In this document: positions 59,439-64,000 of the stretch, piece by piece | Position numbering within the stretch: position 1 is the first letter of the stretch | Layout: every line of letters starts with the position of its first letter | Source: Actinomycetospora termitidis | GTDB taxonomy: Bacteria > Actinomycetota > Actinomycetes > Mycobacteriales > Pseudonocardiaceae | Direction: 5' to 3' | NCBI RefSeq assembly: GCF_030286555.1 | Contig: NZ_JASVWF010000001.1 | Coordinates: 992,001 to 1,056,000, forward strand | Length of the DNA stretch: 64,000 bases | The notes under the pieces: model-generated | Told to the model about the DNA's origin: nothing | What the model saw: the letters and a program-made list of their open reading frames with translations, nothing else | The model's database searches: none | Program-made: the position numbers and the translations under genes

Positions 59439-60821
59439 GTGTCCGCTCACCACCACGAGCGCACCCGGCGACGTGTCGGGGGTGACGACTGCGCGGCCGA
59501 CGTCCTCGTCGTCGGCGCCGGTCCGGCCGGTGCCACGGCCGCCACCCACCTCGCGCGCGCCGGCCTGGACGTCCTCGTGCTGGAGAAGGCGACCTTCCCG
59601 CGGGAGAAGGTGTGCGGCGACGGGCTGACCCCCCGCGCGGTCAAGCAGCTCATCGATCTCGGCGTCGACACCCGCCCGGAGGCGGGCTGGCTGCACAACA
59701 GGGGCCTGCGGGTCTACGGCGCCGGGATGTCGGTGGACCTCGACTGGCCCGACCTCACGAGCTTCCCGCCCTACGGCATGGTCCGGCCCCGCCGCGACTT
59801 CGACCAGCTGCTGGCCGACCACGCCCGCGCCGCGGGTGCCCGCGTGCAGGAGCAGACCTCGGTCGGCGGCGCGCTGACCGACGAGCGCACCGGCCGGGTC
59901 GTCGGGGTCGAGGCCCGGCGCGGGCCGGAGCGCGAGCCGGTCACCTACCGCGCGCCGCTGGTGATCGCGTGCGACGGCGTGGGGGCGCGGACGGCGCTCT
60001 CCCGCGGGATCGCGAAGCGCGACGACCGCCCGCTCGGCGTCGCGGTCCGCCGCTACTACACCAGCCCGAAGAGCACCGACGACTACCTCGAGACCCACCT
60101 CGAGCTGACCGACGGGCACGGCGGCCTGCTGCCCGGCTACGGGTGGGTGTTCGGGATGGGCGACGGCACGGCCAACGTCGGGCTCGGCATCCTCGACCGG
60201 ACGAACGCGGCGTCGGGCGCGAACTACCGCGCCACCCTGCGCGCCTGGTGCGACTCGCTGCCCGCCGAGTGGGGCCTGCGCGAGGAGAACGCGGTGAACG
60301 AGATCGGCGGCGCCGCGCTGCCGATGGGGTTCAACCGCACCCCGGTCTACGCCGACGGTCTGCTGCTCGTCGGCGACGCGGGCGGCATGGTCAACTCGTT
60401 CAACGGCGAGGGCATCGCCTACGCCATGCAGTCCGCCGCGCTCGCCGCGGAGGCCGCGATCCAGGCGCTCGCCCGGCCCGAGGGACCGTCGCGGGAGCGG
60501 GCGCTCGCGGGCTACCCCGAGGCCGTGCGTGCGGAGCTCGCGAGCTACTACCGGCTCGGCAACCGCTTCGCGCACGCGTTGCGGCACCCGTGGCTGGTGC
60601 AGGCCACGGCCCGGCACGGTCTGCCCCGACGACGGGTCATGGCCTTCCTGCTCAAGCTGCTCGCCAACCTGCACGACCGCCGCGACGGCGACGCGTCCGA
60701 CCGGCTGCTCGAGGTGCTGCTGCGGCTCACGCCCGCGCTGCCCGAGGCGCCGCCGTCGGCGTCGCGGCTCCGGCCCGCCGCACCGGCCCGATCCACCGTC
60801 GGGAAAGGGAGGGCCGCATGA
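59439..60821 (+). CDS. menJ: Geranylgeranyl reductase family flavoprotein, menaquinone reductase MenJ
   Basis: A 460-residue FAD enzyme. The dinucleotide fold is VLVVGAGPAGATAATHLARA with LEKATFPREKVCGDGLTPRA, the family's C(G)DGL motif; VRPRRDFDQLLADHARA, CDGVGARTALSRG and LLVGDAGGMVNSFNGEGIAY (second FAD motif) follow. M. tuberculosis MenJ (Rv0561c) saturates one isoprene unit of menaquinone-9. GTG 59439 has AAGGGG 8 nt upstream. A Rex-type operator overlaps the region just before the start. nuoA follows after 183 bp, so a shared regulon with complex I is plausible. Confidence 0.92.
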   Translation: MSAHHHERTRRRVGGDDCAADVLVVGAGPAGATAATHLARAGLDVLVLEKATFPREKVCGDGLTPRAVKQLIDLGVDTRPEAGWLHNRGLRVYGAGMSVDLDWPDLTSFPPYGMVRPRRDFDQLLADHARAAGARVQEQTSVGGALTDERTGRVVGVEARRGPEREPVTYRAPLVIACDGVGARTALSRGIAKRDDRPLGVAVRRYYTSPKSTDDYLETHLELTDGHGGLLPGYGWVFGMGDGTANVGLGILDRTNAASGANYRATLRAWCDSLPAEWGLREENAVNEIGGAALPMGFNRTPVYADGLLLVGDAGGMVNSFNGEGIAYAMQSAALAAEAAIQALARPEGPSRERALAGYPEAVRAELASYYRLGNRFAHALRHPWLVQATARHGLPRRRVMAFLLKLLANLHDRRDGDASDRLLEVLLRLTPALPEAPPSASRLRPAAPARSTVGKGRAA

Positions 60822-61004
60822 GCGGCGACACCCCGTGACCAGCCACTGACCAGCCACTGACGAGCGATCGACTAAGGCCACCCTCAGCCGGTCCCGGATC
60901 CGCCGCCCTCCGTAGGGTCGGCGTCCGTCCGCCGGGGGTGACGCCGGACACCGACGACGCGGTGTCCCAGACCACCGAGGCACGAGAGCAGGAGGTTCCC
61001 CCCG

Positions 61005-61385
61005 ATGCAGGGCAGCGCGGGACTCACCGCATACGTCCCCCTCATCGCCATGTTCGTGCTCGCGGCCGGGTTCGCCCTGTTCTCCGTCACCGCGGCGCCC
61101 TACATCGGCCCGCGCCGCTACAACCGCGCCAAGCTCGACACCTACGAGTGCGGGATCGAGCCGTCCCCGCAGCCCGTGGTCGGCGGCGGCCGCGTGCCGG
61201 TCGCGTACTACCTCACGGCGATGCTGTTCATCCTCTTCGACATCGAGATGGTGTTCCTCTACCCGTTCGTGATCAACATCGACGCCCTCGGCCTGTTCGG
61301 GCTGGTCGAGGTCGTGCTCTTCATCGGGACCGTCGCCTTCGCCTACGCCTACGTGTGGCGCCGCGGCGGCCTGGACTGGACCTAG
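61005..61385 (+). CDS. nuoA: NADH-quinone oxidoreductase subunit A
   Basis: A 126-residue complex I membrane subunit with three helices: [40 protein letters not shown] (the acidic [10 protein letters not shown] motif) and [20 protein letters not shown]. The first loop has [11 protein letters not shown] with the conserved Cys. ATG 61005 has AGGAGG 8 nt upstream. It starts a nuo operon: nuoB follows after 11 bp. The upstream 183 bp has three CAGCCACTGA-like tandem copies (60839-60862) but no Rex-type site that I can see. Confidence 0.96.
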   Translation: MQGSAGLTAYVPLIAMFVLAAGFALFSVTAAPYIGPRRYNRAKLDTYECGIEPSPQPVVGGGRVPVAYYLTAMLFILFDIEMVFLYPFVINIDALGLFGLVEVVLFIGTVAFAYAYVWRRGGLDWT

Positions 61386-61396
61386 GGGAGGCCCGC

Positions 61397-61957
61397 ATGG
61401 GACTCGAGGAGAAGCTGCCGAACGGCATCCTGCTCGCGACCGTCGAGGGACTGGTCAACTGGACCCGCAAGGCCTCGCTGTGGCCGGCGACGTTCGGTCT
61501 GGCCTGCTGCGCGATCGAGATGATGACGTCGGGTGCGCCGCGCTACGACCTCGGCCGGTTCGGCATGGAGGTGTTCCGCCCCAGCCCGCGCCAGGCCGAC
61601 CTGATGATCGTGGCGGGCCGGGTGACCAACAAGATGGCCCCGGTCCTGCGCCAGATCTACGACCAGATGGCCGAGCCGCGCTGGGTGCTCGCCATGGGCG
61701 TGTGCGCGTCGTCCGGCGGGATGTTCAACAACTACGCCGTGGTCCAGGGCGTCGACCACGTCGTGCCGGTCGACATGTACCTGCCGGGCTGCCCGCCCCG
61801 GCCGGAGATGCTGATCGACGCGATCCTCAAGCTGCACCAGAAGATCCAGCACGAGCCGCTCGGTCCGGTCCGCGCGGAGCTCGCCGCCGAGCGCCGCGCG
61901 CAGGGCGAGACGCTCGAGCTGCTGCCCTCGTCGGTGAAGTACGGGCGGGAGTCCTGA
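61397..61957 (+). CDS. nuoB: NADH-quinone oxidoreductase subunit B
   Basis: A 186-residue peripheral subunit carrying cluster N2. Cluster ligands are in [12 protein letters not shown] (adjacent Cys pair), [16 protein letters not shown] and [17 protein letters not shown]2 passes electrons to menaquinone at the NuoB-NuoD interface. ATG 61397 follows AGGGGAGG. Its stop overlaps nuoC (TGATG). Confidence 0.97.
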   Translation: MGLEEKLPNGILLATVEGLVNWTRKASLWPATFGLACCAIEMMTSGAPRYDLGRFGMEVFRPSPRQADLMIVAGRVTNKMAPVLRQIYDQMAEPRWVLAMGVCASSGGMFNNYAVVQGVDHVVPVDMYLPGCPPRPEMLIDAILKLHQKIQHEPLGPVRAELAAERRAQGETLELLPSSVKYGRES

Positions 61958-62769
61958 TGCCGGACGACGAGAAGCAGCCCGGCGTCCCCCCGACCGGGAC
62001 TGGCGGGGCCAGCGGTCCGACCGGCGCCTCGGCGGGGGCCTCCGAGCACTCGGAGCGCGGCGCGGTCGCGTTCTCCCCGGTCGAGCAGCACCGCCCGCAC
62101 GCGCCGACGGTGACCGGCCGGTCCCGCGAGGGCATGTTCGGCATCTCGGGCTCCGGTGACACCTCCGGGTTCGGCGGTCTGCGCCTGCCGGCCTACGCGC
62201 CGGCTCCGGCCGAGCGGCCCTACGGGGGCTGGTTCGACGAGGTCGTGGACGAGACCGCGGCGGCCCTGGAGGAGGGCGGTCTCGTGGCGTTCGACGAGGC
62301 CGTGCCGCAGGTGACCGTGGACCGCGGCGAGATGACCTGGTACGTCGCCCGCGAGCACCTGCCGGCGCTCGCGACGACCCTGCGCGACGACCCGGCGCTG
62401 CGCTTCGAGTTCTGCTCCGGGGTCTCCGGGGTGGACTACGGCGAGGGCATCCCGCAGCAGCTCCACTCGGTGACGCAGCTGCTCTCGATGACCTACCGCC
62501 GGCGGCTGCGCCTCGAGGTCTGCCTCGACGTCGACGACGCGCACTGCCCGTCGCTGGTGTCGATCTACCCGACGGCGGACTGGCACGAGCGCGAGACCTG
62601 GGACATGTTCGGGATCGTCTACGACGGCCACCCGAGCCTGACCCGGATCCTCATGCCGGACGACTGGAACGGCCACCCGCAGCTCAAGAGCTATCCGCTG
62701 GGCGGCATCCCGGTCGAGTACAAGGGCGCCGAGATCCCGCCGCCCGACCAGCGGAGGGCCTACACATGA
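61957..62769 (+). CDS. nuoC: NADH-quinone oxidoreductase subunit C
   Basis: A 270-residue 30-kDa subunit. The conserved core is at residues about 105-255: [35 protein letters not shown] and [20 protein letters not shown], the last being the family signature. The first ~85 residues are a Gly/Ser/Thr-rich extension ([20 protein letters not shown]), common in actinobacterial NuoC. ATG 61957 overlaps nuoB; the stop overlaps nuoD (ATGA). Confidence 0.95.
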   Translation: MPDDEKQPGVPPTGTGGASGPTGASAGASEHSERGAVAFSPVEQHRPHAPTVTGRSREGMFGISGSGDTSGFGGLRLPAYAPAPAERPYGGWFDEVVDETAAALEEGGLVAFDEAVPQVTVDRGEMTWYVAREHLPALATTLRDDPALRFEFCSGVSGVDYGEGIPQQLHSVTQLLSMTYRRRLRLEVCLDVDDAHCPSLVSIYPTADWHERETWDMFGIVYDGHPSLTRILMPDDWNGHPQLKSYPLGGIPVEYKGAEIPPPDQRRAYT

Positions 62770-64000
62770 GCACCGACGTGCCCACCACCGACGCCACCGA
62801 GGCCGCCGACCCGTACGCGGCCAGCTCCCGCGAGACCACCGAGGGCACCGTCTACACGGTCACCGGTGGCGACTGGGACGAGCTGGTCGACGAATCGACC
62901 GGCGACGAGCGCATCGTCATCAACATGGGGCCGCAGCACCCCTCCACGCACGGCGTGCTCCGGCTCGTCCTGGAGATCTCCGGCGAGACGGTCACCGACG
63001 TGCGGCTGGTCATCGGCTACCTGCACACCGGGATCGAGAAGAACTGCGAGTACCGCACCTGGACCCAGGGCGTCACGTTCGTGACGCGCGCGGACTACCT
63101 CGCGCCGCTGTTCACCGAGACCGCGTACTGCATGTCCACCGAGCGCCTGCTCGGCATCGAGGTGCCGACGCGCGCGCAGGTGATCCGCGTGCTGCTCATG
63201 GAGATCAACCGGATCGGCTCGCACCTCGTCGCGCTGGCCACCGGCGGCATGGAGCTCGGCGCGCTGACCGGCATGACGAACGGCTTCCGGGAGCGCGAGG
63301 AGGTCCTGCACCTGCTCGAGTTCCTCACCGGCCTGCGCATGAACCACGCGTTCATCCGCCCGGGCGGCGTCGTGCAGGACCTCCCGGAGGGCGCCGAGAA
63401 GCGCATCCTCGAGTTCTGCGACGTCATGGACTCGCGCCTGCCCGGGTTCCACCAGCTGCTGACCGGCAACGCGATCTGGCAGCAGCGCCTCGTCGGGATC
63501 GGCTACCTGCCGCTGGACGGCTGTCTCTCGCTCGGCGTGACCGGGCCGATCCTGCGGTCCGCCGGCCTGGCGTGGGACCTGCGCAAGATCGACCCGTACC
63601 TGGGCTACGACCAGTACGACTTCGAGGTCCCGACCGACAATGCCGCCGACTCCTTCGCCCGCTACAAGCTGCGGGTCGAGGAGATGCACCAGTCCCTGCG
63701 GATCGTCCGGCAGTGCGTCGAGGCGCTCGAGCCGGGTCCGGTGATGGTGCAGGACGCCAAGATCGCGTGGCCGGCCAAGCTCTCCATCGGTGCCGACGGG
63801 ATGGGCAACTCCCTCGAGCACGTCCGGCAGATCATGGGTCAGTCGATGGAGTCCCTGATCCACCACTTCAAGCTGGTCACCGAGGGCTTCAAGGTGCCGC
63901 CGGGGCAGGCCTACGTGCCGATCGAGTCGCCGCGCGGCGAGCTCGGCGCGCACCTGGTCTCCGACGGCGGGACGCGCCCGCTGCGCGTGCACCTGCGCGA
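62766..64000 (+). CDS. nuoD: NADH-quinone oxidoreductase subunit D (partial, runs off window)
   Basis: 411 complete codons of the 49-kDa quinone-binding subunit are present; the gene continues past 64000. [20 protein letters not shown] carries the conserved Q-site His residues; [36 protein letters not shown] and [20 protein letters not shown] follow. The N-terminal ~45 residues are a nonconserved Thr/Glu-rich extension. ATG 62766 overlaps the nuoC stop. Further nuo genes are expected downstream. Confidence 0.96.
   Translation, partial: MSTDVPTTDATEAADPYAASSRETTEGTVYTVTGGDWDELVDESTGDERIVINMGPQHPSTHGVLRLVLEISGETVTDVRLVIGYLHTGIEKNCEYRTWTQGVTFVTRADYLAPLFTETAYCMSTERLLGIEVPTRAQVIRVLLMEINRIGSHLVALATGGMELGALTGMTNGFREREEVLHLLEFLTGLRMNHAFIRPGGVVQDLPEGAEKRILEFCDVMDSRLPGFHQLLTGNAIWQQRLVGIGYLPLDGCLSLGVTGPILRSAGLAWDLRKIDPYLGYDQYDFEVPTDNAADSFARYKLRVEEMHQSLRIVRQCVEALEPGPVMVQDAKIAWPAKLSIGADGMGNSLEHVRQIMGQSMESLIHHFKLVTEGFKVPPGQAYVPIESPRGELGAHLVSDGGTRPLRVHLR

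Noticed and set aside
60839..60862. Tandem CAGCCACTGA copies after menJ as an attachment site or operator
   Set aside because: Only two full copies and one partial in 24 bp; too short to support a call.

Overview
The window is 64 kb of very GC-rich DNA (well above 70% by eye) with GTG and TTG starts, 4-nt stop/start overlaps and many genes whose -10 box lies 6-8 nt before the start codon. Gene order matches a large actinobacterial block, recalled here from Mycobacterium tuberculosis as gpm1-senX3-regX3-ppx1-Rv0497-proC-galE2-hemACDB-hemL-ccsAB-menADGJ, with Streptomyces-type additions (bldN/rsbN, rex, bldC). A member of the Pseudonocardiaceae (Pseudonocardia or Actinomycetospora type) is the best guess; this is inference. 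I see no tRNA, rRNA, CRISPR array, transposase or phage gene.

1-13.8 kb is accessory. It holds DUF1330, VOC and ArsR genes, an AAC(3)-type acetyltransferase, a LysR gene facing an F420-type luciferase-like gene broken by one in-frame TAG, a 2H phosphodiesterase, a YkgJ-pentapeptide fusion, a trypco2 protein bracketed by a perfect 30-bp inverted repeat, a papain/C39-like peptidase, a MerR-PP2C fusion, OsmC, GlsB, TatA and a membrane acyltransferase. It ends with a minus-strand operon of a Gly/Asp tandem-repeat peptide, a JmjC-type cupin oxygenase and a Suc_Fer-like [2Fe-2S] protein. This operon is laid out like a peptide-modification (RiPP-like) locus and is my main candidate for an undescribed system.

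14-27.4 kb carries gpmA, senX3-regX3 behind a PHO/RegX3-type box, ppx, a Tyr/Gly/Ser-rich membrane protein resembling FUS-type low-complexity domains, proC, a small excisionase-like HTH protein, the 33-residue ribosomal protein bS22, an epimerase, a PlsC-type acyltransferase, a HAD phosphatase, and the sigma factor/anti-sigma pair bldN-rsbN with a long Pro-rich extension on BldN.

27.7-45 kb is a tetrapyrrole and redox block: a glutaredoxin-like protein, two ferritin-like proteins, a membrane-fused YedY-like molybdoenzyme, rex-hemA-hemC-hemD-hemB behind a Rex-type operator, three small membrane proteins, hemL, a histidine phosphatase, the System II cytochrome c maturation genes (tlpA/resA-like, ccdA, resB, ccsB) and a MinD/ParA-like ATPase.

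45.4-64 kb holds bldC, a DUF4229 protein, menA, a secreted protein, menD, a six-gene Mrp antiporter operon with fused MrpA-MrpB, a 0.5-kb palindrome array, a DUF3592 protein, menG, menJ behind a strong Rex-type operator, and nuoA-nuoD (nuoD runs off the end). Heme, cytochrome c, menaquinone, complex I and Na+/H+ antiport genes are clustered, with NADH-sensing Rex sites at two nodes. Several intergenic spaces carry long, near-perfect palindromes in repeated families; the clearest is a ~133-bp element present at 7.4 kb and inverted at 40.5 kb.
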